From contig NW_003142798.1 of the NCBI RefSeq assembly GCF_000003605.2, forward strand, positions 936,191 through 963,637: a stretch of DNA of 27,447 bases, given 5' to 3'. This document shows positions 10,271 through 19,799 of the stretch, piece after piece. A program made the translations under genes and the position numbers. The notes under the pieces are model-generated. The model ran no database searches. It had not been told where the DNA came from and saw only the letters and a program-made list of their open reading frames with translations. The stretch comes from Saccoglossus kowalevskii (lineage: Eukaryota > Hemichordata > Enteropneusta > Harrimaniidae). Each line of letters begins with the position of its first letter. Position 1 is the stretch's first letter.

Positions 10271-12480
10271 AATATATAATCTGTGTTAGTATTAAAAAAC
10301 ATTGATCTTTCATTTATACATGTACTGAACATTTACATAGACTACAGCTAATACTTAACAAGCATTGATAATGCATAGTCCCCGTTAATTATAATTTAGG
10401 TGTCTTCCTCAAACGACAGTGGAGTTATTTAGAACATTTGGTCACATGTCATCCTGACCCTTTACTAATATGTTTTTTTCATTCTAAATAACATGCAACC
10501 TTTATTCAGATGTATAATTTCTTATTACAAACTAGTAGTAGACTACTAATAGATTTTATTTGACTATTTTAATCAATGTGCCCGACTGACAAAATTCGTT
10601 TTAAGGGCTTCTTTCTATTTCTGGGACACACAATGCAGGAACAATGATGGTAGAACATAAGAAGCATTTAGTCCTAAACATTCGGTTTGAGCGAATCTGA
10701 AAATAAGGAACTTGTGTTTTGGGTGAATCCATGCATCTGTTTAACATCTTTTTCATACACAGTCATGGCTTCAATTTTTTTTAAAACGAGGTACAAGATA
10801 TAATGCGCTACAGTTTTTTGTTCATTTTGTCAACCTTTCACTGACTGGTTATTGTTGGGAGAGAAAAAAAAACAAGTCAACCAAATCATTTGCTGTGTCT
10901 TAATTGACCAATTTCATTCAAACTCGTGGTATGTTACTGATTCTATAATTTTTTCAGTATTCTGCCCATTATTTTTGACTTTCATGTGCGAAGCCCACAA
11001 TAGGAGTATTTGCAGTGTGTATGTGCGTGTATATTTAATAACCACATGTTAGTTTTTGATGAAATTTGTTCTTAGATGATCAGGTTTTGGGTTAAATCCG
11101 TGCATGTTAAATACCTAATTTGCATGATAATTAGCTCAATTTAGCTGTTTCATGTATGTTCCACTGATATCTAGAGAACTACCTATTTGACTTTGATAAA
11201 ACTTTGTTGTACATGTATGCTCTGGTACAATATGCAGACCCGTTTATTTTTGGGTAAAAAACTATGCATATTAATTTACCTAATTGTATAATTAGTAAAT
11301 ATTTGGCTTTTCTGTTGATATTTCAAGAACTAATCATTGCATTTCAATGAGACTTGGACATAGATGTTCTAGAAGTTGCACATAGCTAATTAGCTTTGTA
11401 TAAAAGTGCAAATTGATCACATAATAATTAGTCAATTAGTTATTCTACTGCTATTTCAAGTACTAATGACATTAAAATGAAACTGGGTAAATAGGCCTAG
11501 GCCAATGTACATACCTGATATGACTGGTTAATATCATTGCATATTAATTACCTAATTTGCATAATAATTCATAATGAAACTTAGTACATTGATGGTCTGA
11601 CATTGTGTCATACCTTATTAGTTTTACATTAAAATATGTGCATATTATCAATAATTTCCATCAATATCTAAATATCTTGGTACGTAAATAAACTAAGACA
11701 ATGCACCTAATTAGTTTTCGGTTTATAATACATCCACAATAACTACCTATTTTGCATACAAATTAATCATCATATTATAATGAACCATTAATTACCTAAT
11801 TGTGTCATGGAATAATACACAGACCTAATTAGTTTGGGGTTGAAATCTATGCATAATAATTGCTTATTTGTAATTATTGCATTTCAAAAAAACTTGGTAT
11901 ATAAGTGTCTGGAAACAGTGTATTAGTACAAACTTCACATTTCATTGACATTTGGTTCATAGATGCTCTGGAGGTAAGCTATAGACGTGATTAGAATAAT
12001 ATCGAAAAACATGCATATTGATTTACAGCATCTCAAATATTCAGATTTAAATTGAACTTGTGGTAGAGGTGCTCTAGAATGGATTACTAATACTTGCATT
12101 CATGATTTTCAAACTGTGAAAACATGTGGATCATATAGCAGACAATTATTAGTTGTCAAGCTTTTTGTTTGAAAGACTAATTGCTTTTCAATATGTATTC
12201 AATGCTCTCAGCACACGGGAGTTCTTTCTAAGGTTTCTTTGATTCCATATTTGGTTTAAATTTGGTACGCAATTGATTATCAGTTGTTTTGCATTTTAAT
12301 GAAATTCAGTCAAGTGGCCAGAAATCTCAAATTCAAACATGTTTCCCATACATGCCTGACGATTTCAAATAAACTTTGTATGAGCATCACATATGTATGG
12401 TACATACATTTATGGTCACCAATACATGTACGTTTGTTTTTTTATTTGATTAAAAATAGCTGGCCGCCAACGTTATAATA
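10271..12480. repeat. degenerate AT-rich tandem repeat family
   Basis: From about 10700 and most clearly 11080-12070, a theme recurs at irregular 60-215 bp spacing. It reads: AAACTTGG followed by ACATAGATGCTCTGG; ACCTAATTAGTTTTGGGTT; ATGCATATTAATTACCTAATTTGCATAATAATTAG (approximately); and GATATTTCAAGAACTAAT. About eight AAACTTGG/CTCTGG modules can be counted. The block near 12360 (GATTTCAAATAAACTTTGTATGAGCATCA) resembles the 313-bp units upstream, so both arrays may belong to one composite repeat. No gene is present. Confidence 0.75.
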
Positions 12481-12887
12481 ATAATGTTAACTTGAAATCG
12501 TCGATTTCGGACTTGGTCTGAAATTATTGAAAGTGATGCGCTGCTAGCATCTCAGCAAACCACTTGTGAGACAATTATCAACAACAAAAATGAACATAAA
12601 CCCTTGGTCTAGCTAGTACAGTTTTTTTTCTCATTGTATGTACAAGAATAAACTAGAAATGTATGACAGGGAAAATGGCTTGGTAATTTGACACATTTTC
12701 ACTGCTAAAAAGTAAGAAAGACATAAAACTTAACAATACATATTCGAAATATTTATCATTTTAAGCAACATAGCAAATGTACTATATTAGTACATCGCCA
12801 ATAGAAGCACAACATCATTTGCTTGATTATACACATCTTTTTATACATCATAATGTAAATTTTACTATTCAATCTTGAGACATTATC
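12481..12887. other. non-coding stretch, no feature recognised
   Basis: AT-rich sequence with no open frame, repeat landmark or splice-bounded coding segment that I can support. It separates the AT-rich tandem family from repeat A copy 1. Confidence 0.5.
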
Positions 12888-13170
12888 ATATAACTGTAGG
12901 ACTGTAGCTGATTGGCTCCTGAGTTGGAATGACAATATTTGGTTTCATATAACCCAGGAAAGTTTTCTATGTTCATCGTGTTAGTATGCAAGTGATTGTT
13001 CAACACACCAACGACTTATTTTGTTAGAGGTTGTCTCAATGTTCCTTAAACGGATCATTTGGCTGTGAAAGATTGGTATTTTTTCTGATTTGTAGGAACC
13101 TGAAAAACGAGTTTCTCAACTCGTCTCCTACTTAGTTTCAAGTCGTATTCAAGATGGCGCCCCTATATAG
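12888..13170 (+). repeat. repeat A, copy 1 (inverted partner of 14664-14942)
   Basis: Read on the + strand this matches the reverse complement of 14664-14942 almost end to end. Shared blocks in order are TAACTGTAGG, GCTGATTGGCTCCTGAGTTG (one difference), GGAATGACAATATTTGGTTT, TTCTATGTTC, TTTGGCTGTGAAAGATTGGT, a TAGGAAxCTGAAAA block and TTCAAGATGGCG. It contains an inverted CCAAT box (CTGATTGGCT) and a YY1-like CAAGATGGCG. No coding capacity was seen. It is probably a non-autonomous element family; the ends do not show clear terminal repeats. Confidence 0.88.
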
Positions 13171-13329
13171 TAACTATCGCATCAATTTTATTATCACTAT
13201 CTAATTATATACTTCCGAGATACAGTGTTTTTCTTATCTTATAAATCATCACCGCTCTTCAGCTTTGCTGTTGTCATGGGGTGTGGATGCTTTGTCACAA
13301 ATATGTCACAACTGTCAGAATGTGAGATA

Positions 13330-13860
13330 TATACAAGGTTTCAAATATAGACGCATGGAGCCGGGAACAGCCACCAGTTGGCCTTATTGAGGCTTGCCGT
13401 AGCTCATTTAGATTCGAGTGTAAACTGCAGAAACAGTTGTTAAATTTGGTGACCAACTTAGAACTTCAAATAACCACAACAGAGAGAGCGGGGCCAAGAC
13501 CGAATATACTTGATTTCGGCTATTCATACTAAATGCTTTCTATTAATAATTTCACTTTCAAATAATATTCTTGAAATATGTCTATGTCATAACCTCGTTA
13601 AAGGTGTACACATCGCGCATGCTTTGGGCAATTTTTCTGTATTCCACAACGCATGCGTCACCACAGCGAGGTCAATTGAAGTTTATGTTCCAAAGTAACA
13701 TTCAGCACCGTCAATGAGGTTTCATCGCATTGATGGTGCTGAAGGTTGTATTGGATAAGGGACGATATCAGATATACACAACAGCTAACAAGCCAACGCG
13801 ACAGCTGTGGATTTTTACACACTCCCACCATGTCATACGCTGACTCCGGATGGAATTGGG
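13330..13860 (+). repeat. dispersed repeat C, copy 2
   Basis: This is the direct-orientation partner of 3385-3990, ending about 230 bp before the LRR exon. It shares the AGCCGGGAAC, AACAGTTGTTAAATTT, TTTCACTTTCAAATAATATTC and GATGGTGCTGAA blocks in order. It carries a better-preserved hairpin (13701-13743) than copy 1. It lies immediately downstream of repeat A copy 1. Confidence 0.75.
13701..13743. repeat. 16-bp hairpin inside repeat C
   Basis: TTCAGCACCGTCAATG (13701-13716) is inverted as CATTGATGGTGCTGAA (13728-13743), with one mismatch and an 11-bp loop. The same position in copy 1 (about 3796-3842) keeps the right arm exactly but the left arm only in part (TTCATCACCATTACTGA). Confidence 0.75.
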
Positions 13861-14092
13861 TATATATGTAAAGAAATGCAATCTTTTCTAGAAACAAGTT
13901 GCATGTGATCCAGCTTTTTCGTTATCAACACGTGTTATTCAAACTTTGAAATCACTATAAAATATAAAAAGAAAAGGAATAAAACTCAATGTTTTAGTAT
14001 CAATCATTTTTCCTTACATACTTGATATACATCATTTAATAATGGTAACCTACAACATATGATTATTATAATGTGAATGTTTTTTATTTTAG

Positions 14093-14560
14093 GTAAAATC
14101 CGTGGAAACGATGATTCACATTTAGGAGGTATCTCAGTTTTCACGATGGCAGGCTGGCATGAAGAAGAGTCAGTGTTCTTTGCTAATGATGGTGATCAAA
14201 TCCCGGAAGCTTTGTTTGAACCTCCATGCAATGAAGCGAGAGTAGTATACCTGCATAGATGCAAAATTTCAGAATTACCAAATACAATAACATGTTGGAA
14301 ACGTATAAAACATCTGGGATTGTGTGAAAACAAACTAACTGGTATTGAACCTGTTGGATATCTGACGACACTGTTACGACTGGATGTTAGAAAAAATCCC
14401 CTGGAATCCCTCTCACCCAATCTTACAAATCTGGTTAATTTGGAGACATTCATGTGTGACAGCATTGATGATGTTTTAGACACGCCTGTGAGGATTGAAG
14501 AAGACCTGGAAGAAATAAGAAAACTATGGAGAAGAATATTTAAAGAGAAAATAAAAACAG
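14093..14560 (+). CDS. exon of an LRR-Roc (ROCO family) protein: leucine-rich repeats
   Basis: An open frame is bounded by TTTTTTATTTTAG at 14080-14092 (acceptor) and CAG|GTAGGT at 14558-14566 (donor). The exon is 468 bp, entering and leaving in phase 1. Counting from the ATG at 14146, about residues 31-54, 55-76 and 77-99 form three leucine-rich repeats of 22-24 residues (VVYLHRCKISELP; LGLCENKLTGIEP; LRLDVRKNPLESLSP). A charged helical stretch (EEDLEEIRKLWRRIFKEKIK) follows. LRRs just before a Roc GTPase are the standard ROCO layout. The ATG at 14146 has a good Kozak context (CACGATGG) and could be the true start. However, the frame stays open back to the acceptor, so an upstream coding exon is equally possible. 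The LRRs probably bind partners or mediate dimer contacts; this is inferred from the family. Confidence 0.85.
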
Positions 14561-14663
14561 GTAGGTATAAACAGCAAAATAATAAATTAAAGCTGTAAAC
14601 AGCATTCGGGGATCAGAGCGCAGTCAGCTGGCGCACAAGTGATACTAAAATAAATATTTAATA

Positions 14664-14942
14664 TATGGGGGCCGCCATCTTGAATGCGGCATAAAACTAA
14701 ATAAATAGACTAGTTTTGAAACACGCTTTTCAGATTCCTATAAATCGGGAAAAAAATACCAATCTTTCACAGCCAAACGATAACAAAATTCGGCTGAATT
14801 CGTCATTTTTGTGTGGAAAAATCCCTTGCATACGAACACCTAATTACACGGAGAACATAGAACATTTTCTTGGGGTGTTTGAAACCAAATATTGTCATTC
14901 CAACTCAGCAGCCAATCAGCGATTGCCTTACAGTTAGATGAC
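14664..14942 (-). repeat. repeat A, copy 2 (inverted)
   Basis: The minus strand reads the same block order as 12888-13170, from TAACTGTAAGGC through CTGATTGGCTGCTGAGTTGG and TTTGGCTGTGAAAGATTGG to TTCAAGATGGCGGCCCCCATATA. It starts about 100 bp after the LRR exon donor. With copy 1 it forms a ~280-bp-arm inverted repeat around that exon. A 73-codon + strand ORF (14716-14937) lies wholly inside the repeat and is not regarded as a gene. Confidence 0.88.
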
Positions 14943-15134
14943 TTCAACATAGCATTCAGTTATATTTCCATGGGTGTAAATAACCTATTACCATTTTCAC
15001 CAATCACGTGGATCAGCTCAAGATTCTGACAATTTCAATGCATAACAAATAGTAAACTAACATGTAATTTCTTTGTTTAACCTTTAAAGTTTGCAAGCTT
15101 GAAAAAATATGAAATGAAAAATAACCGACAGTTG

Positions 15135-15745
15135 TTTACCTAATCATACCTACCAGAAAGTCCCTGTAAATCTTCAAAATATCTTCTGAGTTCATAAAGG
15201 AGGCACATCCGTCACTAAAGTACAGTGCTCCTATTTCTGAGCGTTGCCTACCTGATGCCAGAGCCAAAAGAAAACTGTTTTCATAGTTACATACTTACAT
15301 ATGTATTGCCGCTAGGACCAACAAGTCCCAGTCAGGAGGATTCGTTAAACCCTTGGCATGTGGCCTCTTTGAGCGGAAAGACTTAAACAGTTGCAGCATA
15401 ATCAAACTCGAAGCCAGTTTCAGTCCATCAGATTGGGAAACTAAACTGACCGATATCCAAGAATTGTTGATATTGCTTTTCCTTGATCAAATAAATATGG
15501 GAAAAAATCGGCTACCTCACTAATAGAGGAACTGAGATGATCAATCTCCCTTCCATCACACCAATCAATGTACAGTCTCCATCTAGATTCGTACAAACGT
15601 CTGGTGTCGTCCGACTGTGCCAAAGCGAGGAACTTGGACAACTCTGCAGAAAAGCCTTGCGCTTGCACAAGTTTATTGACAGCCTCCACGCGTGAAGATG
15701 GAATAGCGCGTGACTCATCAGTAGAGTGCTGTTCAGCTGGGACAA
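15135..15745 (-). pseudogene. tyrosine recombinase (YR) fragment of the DIRS-like element
   Basis: The N-terminal SAM-like core-binding domain is readable (GFSAELSKFLALAQS, YESRWRLYIDWC, VADFFPYLFDQGKAIST). After a stop the sequence continues in another frame with KSFRSKRP (15361-15384) and PPDWDLLVL. Then comes the first catalytic-arginine block LALASGRQRSEIGAL (about 15223-15264). The C-terminal half with the HxxR and tyrosine nucleophile is absent, and sequence below about 15120 is unrelated AT-rich DNA. The stop codon, frame change and truncation make it non-functional. Confidence 0.85.
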
Positions 15746-15789
15746 CAGATCTGGAAGATCCGGCAACTCTACTGGGAACCAATCCTTCA

Positions 15790-16210
15790 CTGGCCAATTG
15801 GGCGAGAGAGCGTCCATAGCACTGTTGCGTATCCCTGGAAGGTGGTGAGCCGATAGCTCCACTTGGTTCTCCAGGCACCAATGGAGAATCTCTGCTAGCT
15901 TTGACAACATTTGCAAATGTGTCCCCCCTCCTCGTTGATATGTGACACTACTGAGGTGTTGTCTGTCCAATGCAGGGCTCTGTGGTGGTGTGCGACATCC
16001 TGAAAATGCTTCAGAGACAGTAGGACTGTCTGTAACTCCAACTAATTGATGTGACGGTTCGAATATGCGGGTGGCCACGTCCCTTGGACACGACTGTAGG
16101 AGGGAGTTGACTTTTGAGGCCACGTCCCTTGGACTTGAAGGTCCATCAGATGACCGTCCCATCCCTGGAGTGACACATCTGTAAAGAGTCAGTAAGGGAG
16201 TCGTCGGATC
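15790..16210 (-). pseudogene. RNase H fragment of the DIRS-like element
   Basis: The minus strand shows LFTDVSLQGWDGHL (first catalytic Asp), then SLKHFQDVAHHHRALHWTDN (TDN with a catalytic Asp). In a shifted frame it continues with LSAHHLPGIRNSAMDALS, matching the HxPGxxNxxxDxLSR ending of DIRS-type RNase H. The domain is broken by frameshifts and by an extra 45 bp at 16073-16134, where GGCCACGTCCCTTGGAC occurs twice. DIRS RNase H is normally fused behind the RT, which is not recognised here. Confidence 0.82.
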
Positions 16211-17050
16211 TGGGGGTATTCCCATTTCCAAGTTCCATGCATCCTTACACGAAGGAAGGGCCGATATCACTTGGTCCGACAATTGAACCCTGTTGTCCAG
16301 TAAGCACCTCTGAATCGAATGAGACTGGAGAGCTAGGCATGAGTACCAGGATCGGGACGGGGAATCCATGGAGTTGTATCGCATGAGTATCCCATACCAA
16401 TCACCCCCGTCTATCGCCTTCTGAGCAACCTTCATAGCCTGGGCCACACAAGGTGCCCAGGGAAGTTGTTCAACAGGCATGGTCTCCACGCCAGCAGTGG
16501 GAGAGGAGAGCGCCAATGAAAACGGGTCCATCTGGGGGCGGGGACAACAAAGTGCCCGCCTCCCTTGCTTGGGAAGTGGTAGCTGAACCCCTGAAGGGGT
16601 TGAGTACCACCCTGCACCGGGATACCTGAACCAACCGGAGTCCCCTCCCCTTGCAGAGTCACAAGTAGGGGCACTCTGCACGGCTTGGTGAGACACAGGA
16701 AGCAATGCCTGGTCAGCCTGAGTCTGAGGGGGGTGGTGTTGAATTTGCAAGAGGACGCGCAAGGTGATCTGTTCCTGAGCGAGTGCTTCCTTCTGTAAAA
16801 GGAATGGACACTCCCTTTCTCACTGATGTGAGTTGTCTCCCATAATCCTCAAAAGGAGAGATCACTGGGGGGATGGGACACATCTGACCCTAGCCCTGGC
16901 AGAGGGGGTATTTCAGCCCATGTCCCACCAACCTGACTTGCCCCTCGGTCCTCCTGCGTCATACCCCACCACTGCAGGAGGGAGTTGACTTTTGAGGCCA
17001 GATTAAACATCCAGTCCTTCCAAGCAATGGGAGAGCTGATCACCGTGACT

Positions 17051-17134
17051 AGTGTCGATAAGGGAATACAACAGACCCTACACCGCGTTCACGCAAGTTC
17101 AGACTAATAATACAACAGACTTGCAACACCTTTT
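17051..17134 (+). repeat. LTR-end-like fragment
   Basis: AGACTAATAATACAACAGACTTGCAACACC at about 17103-17132 resembles, in 25 of 30 positions, the minus-strand sequence AGACTATTAATACAACAAACTCGCAACGCT near 18915-18945. The 'GTCGATA' upstream is also shared. AATACAACAGAC occurs twice inside the fragment. It could be a scrap of the same LTR family in the opposite orientation; chance similarity in an AT-rich segment is the alternative. Confidence 0.4.
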
Positions 17135-18441
17135 GTTTAAGATGTTAATCGGCTGTCATGGTCGAAGTTTACTGAACACTGGATATTTTGCACACTTCAC
17201 GCTTCTTCAGAAATTGCGCATTTCTTCGTAAAATTATTCCGGACATTTTGACCTTTGCATATCTGTGTAAGAATGTTAAGAATCGACCAACAATTAGGTG
17301 AGTTACAAGTAACTGAACGTCTTAGTGTTTACCTCAAATAGTTTTTGAATATATAATGAACAACTTTGAAACGATATTTCTTGATGTTGCGGATTTTGCA
17401 GAAGGTTTCCAATATTTTTTCGGGAGAGAGCATATCGCTGGATTTTGAGCGATCATACCATTTTGTGTGTTACTCGTTTTGTTTTTGTGTTCCGGGGTAC
17501 TGAGAAATAGGATAGTTAGTATTGTGTACATGATATCTCTCTGTATCAGCGTAATCCTGTGTGTTATTGTTGTCGCGTTCGACTTCATAGTACGTGATCT
17601 ACTTGTTGTTCAGTGACTGTTTCAATGATATATTTTTTGTCAGTATTGTTGCTATTTCGAATTTCACTGATTTTGTTTGACTTCAGTCAAAGTTTTGTAT
17701 AAAAATAGCCCAGTATATTTCTATTCTTAATTTCATGAAATGGAAAACACGAGATCGCTCAGGAGTTGCCGATCTAGGACTGCCAAGTTCTTCAGAGAAA
17801 ATGTCATTATCTTTGTCAAGATGTTCCCCTAAAATAGCTTCCTGTCACAGTGTAAGGCCTGCTTATCGCTAATGAGAGGACAACCACAGGACTCACACTG
17901 GACATGGGGTTCTTTCCCTGCTAGTATGGGGTAGACAAGACAATAGTACTGGAAATGAAATACACATACACCAAAATATCGAGTTAAAGCTACTGGCTCA
18001 AAATAATTACAAGAAATAAAGCACAGAAAAATACAATGAATAAAGTCACTAAAATAGAGGATTAGGGAAGTGTGCATTGATGATAACTCACAGTTCTAGG
18101 ATGTATTAATGAACGACAGTCAATGGCTTCTGCAACACAACAATGAAGAAATACAGGAGTCTTGCTTGCAAAGGAACGCTGTTATCCTGGAAGCACCGCT
18201 GGAAGCAGGAGATCACAGAGCAGTTCATACAAGTCTCACAGAATGATGGTTGTAGCCTGTATCACTTGTCACACAATATTGTAACAGGAAAGTAAGTTGC
18301 AATGACGGACAAATGATGATGAAATGAAATGATTTTTATAGGCATGATTCAGTGTCACCACCTGGGTTTCCACATAAGCCAATCAAAATGTGATCTTGTT
18401 AGTAGCTGTGCCATGTAGGGAACTCAGTAGATCATAAACAT
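17135..18441. other. non-coding stretch; possible PHD-finger remnant at 17835-17915 (minus)
   Basis: No host exon was recognised. On the minus strand about 17915-17835 reads VQCESCGCPLISDKQALHCD, which has the spacing of the first half of a PHD-type zinc finger (CxxC...CD). Such fingers occur in some retrotransposon proteins. It ends in a stop soon after and the second half is missing. The rest is AT-rich with only short chance ORFs. Confidence 0.3.
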
Positions 18442-18568
18442 CCTTTGTTATTCAAATAACAGCACACCTGGTAGATTCCAATTCTCCTTCCAAAGTTGAA
18501 AACACCTTTTGTTATGTAATTTACAAGCACACCTGGCAGATTTCACTGTCCTTCCAGAGTTGAAAACA
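18442..18568. repeat. two-unit tandem repeat, ~63 bp
   Basis: CCTTTGTTATTCAAATAACAGCACACCTGGTAGATT...CCTTCCAAAGTTGAAAACA (18442-18504) is followed directly by a similar unit (18505-18568). That unit shares TTTGTTAT, AGCACACCTGG, AGATT and CCTTCCAGAGTTGAAAACA. Substitutions show it is not recent. Confidence 0.8.
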
Positions 18569-18910
18569 AGTATCACCTGTCAATCACCTTCATGACAGTT
18601 ATCACATTGCACACAGTTCCTTCCGACGATTCAATACACACTTCCATTTGCAGGGTTTGAGGTAATATGACAAAAATATAAAATAGAGGATGCTGACCCT
18701 TCCCAGTCATAATTATCGTCCTCGGATTCGCCATTTCCCCCCGTAAATGCCGTTTTCGAAGTTCACTGACAACTACTGTCGTCTATGCCACTTTCTGTGT
18801 TTATGTCTCGCGATAGTTGGTTGTAATATGAATAGATCTCGCGGTGTTTTGTGAGATCGAATGATAATCTTGTTGCTGATAACCTTACTTAGCATTACTT
18901 CAAAAGAAAA
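18569..18910. other. non-coding stretch, no feature recognised
   Basis: The minus-strand ORF 18773-19141 runs through this stretch but matches no protein I recognise. It appears to be LTR or flanking sequence read by chance. No splice-bounded coding segment was found. Confidence 0.45.
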
Positions 18911-19105
18911 TGCAGCGTTGCGAGTTTGTTGTATTAATAGTCTCAGACGCAAGCAACTGCGTTGGTATCGACGAGTCTCGGTGGATTGAAGTGGTTTAGC
19001 CTCTAAGGACCATACCGATCCCACCTCAGTACTCAGTGCCGATCTCAGAGCCCTAGTAGGAATACGCTGTTTACCATGGTAACTGGCAACTCCGACCCCC
19101 CGACA
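18911..19105 (-). repeat. candidate 3' LTR remnant of the Gypsy element
   Basis: On the minus strand the stretch begins TGTCGGGGGGTCGG, contains GTTACCATGGTAAAC (a near-perfect palindrome) and ends ...ACTCGCAACGCTGCA. This resembles a short LTR with TG...CA ends lying downstream of the integrase remnant. No clear polypurine tract precedes it and no matching 5' LTR was found beyond 23963, so the call is tentative. Confidence 0.35.
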
Positions 19106-19189
19106 AAAGCGGTGGATGCCCACCTTGGTCATATCGCACACGAAACTGGTACTTGCGAGGTAGCGACCGACGCCTCAGTCACCTCATCG

Positions 19190-19560
19190 GTGAACGGTTG
19201 GGTATGTCTTGTATTCCATGCACACAAGTTCAAGGGACTGACTTGTTCTGATGCTTACCAGCGGGACACAAGTCCTTTTTTCAGGGGTCAATTTCCGCCT
19301 TGTGTACCTATGGCAAGTCTGCACTTTTGCATCCACATCATATTCCACATCCTGGGCCAATATAACCTCAACCACAACAAGTCTAGAGCTCTCTCCTTGC
19401 CGGGGTGTCACATGTAATCGCTTCAGGCAGAACCAAATGATAGCACTCCTTTCCTTTTGCATCTGTTCACAATTGATGTAAACTATTTTTGAACCACAAG
19501 TGATTCCACTCCCTCAATGCCAATCTAACCTCAGCAATCTACCCATTTCTTTCCTGTCAA
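19190..19560 (-). pseudogene. Gypsy integrase N-terminal remnant
   Basis: Across two frames the minus strand shows YWPRMW-like sequence, then DVDAKVQTCHRYTRRKLTPE and SIRTSQSLELVCMEY. This matches the end of the HHCC zinc domain and the entry to the rve catalytic core. The second Cys of the expected CxxC is Tyr (CHRY), and the first acidic residue of the core lies in MEY rather than the usual MDF/MDY. The frame stops shortly afterwards and no further core was found, so the 3' part is deleted. Confidence 0.75.
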
Positions 19561-19799
19561 GGGGGTCTATGGGATCTTCCAACATAATCTACCAATCACA
19601 GTATCCTTCCGCTGCAGCTCTCTCCATTCATCCATAGTGACAGCAAGAAGCGCTGGACCATGCACCCATTTCTCAGGTTCTTCCAGCTGATCATCATCAG
19701 CTTCTGCAGTTACTCCCAGTACTTTCACAGCAGGCATGGCTGAGGTGGGCTGAGCACTGCTTATGGCTTCAACAGTCACCTTCTACATGGTCTCGCACT

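Larger units (their letters stand above)
15130..17050 (-). mobile_element. decayed DIRS/Ngaro-like tyrosine-recombinase retrotransposon
   Basis: Read on the minus strand, the order is: a proline/serine/glycine-rich, gag-like or linker stretch (about 17043-16440); a stretch resembling the RT-RNase H connection (about 16440-16200); an RNase H (about 16200-15800); and a tyrosine recombinase (about 15745-15135). This RH-YR order is diagnostic of DIRS-type elements. A reverse transcriptase core with a YxDD motif was not recognised, so an internal deletion is likely. The recombinase stops before its HxxR and Tyr motifs. Stops and frameshifts are spread throughout. Terminal repeats (inverted, or split direct) were not identified. 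The element lies antisense in the intron of the LRR-Roc gene. Confidence 0.85.

Noticed and set aside
15568..15819. 83-codon + strand ORF
   Set aside because: It is the antisense shadow of the tyrosine recombinase fragment.
18773..19141. 122-codon minus-strand ORF downstream of the integrase remnant
   Set aside because: It covers the candidate LTR and flanking DNA and shows no integrase or envelope motif; read as LTR sequence in a chance open frame.
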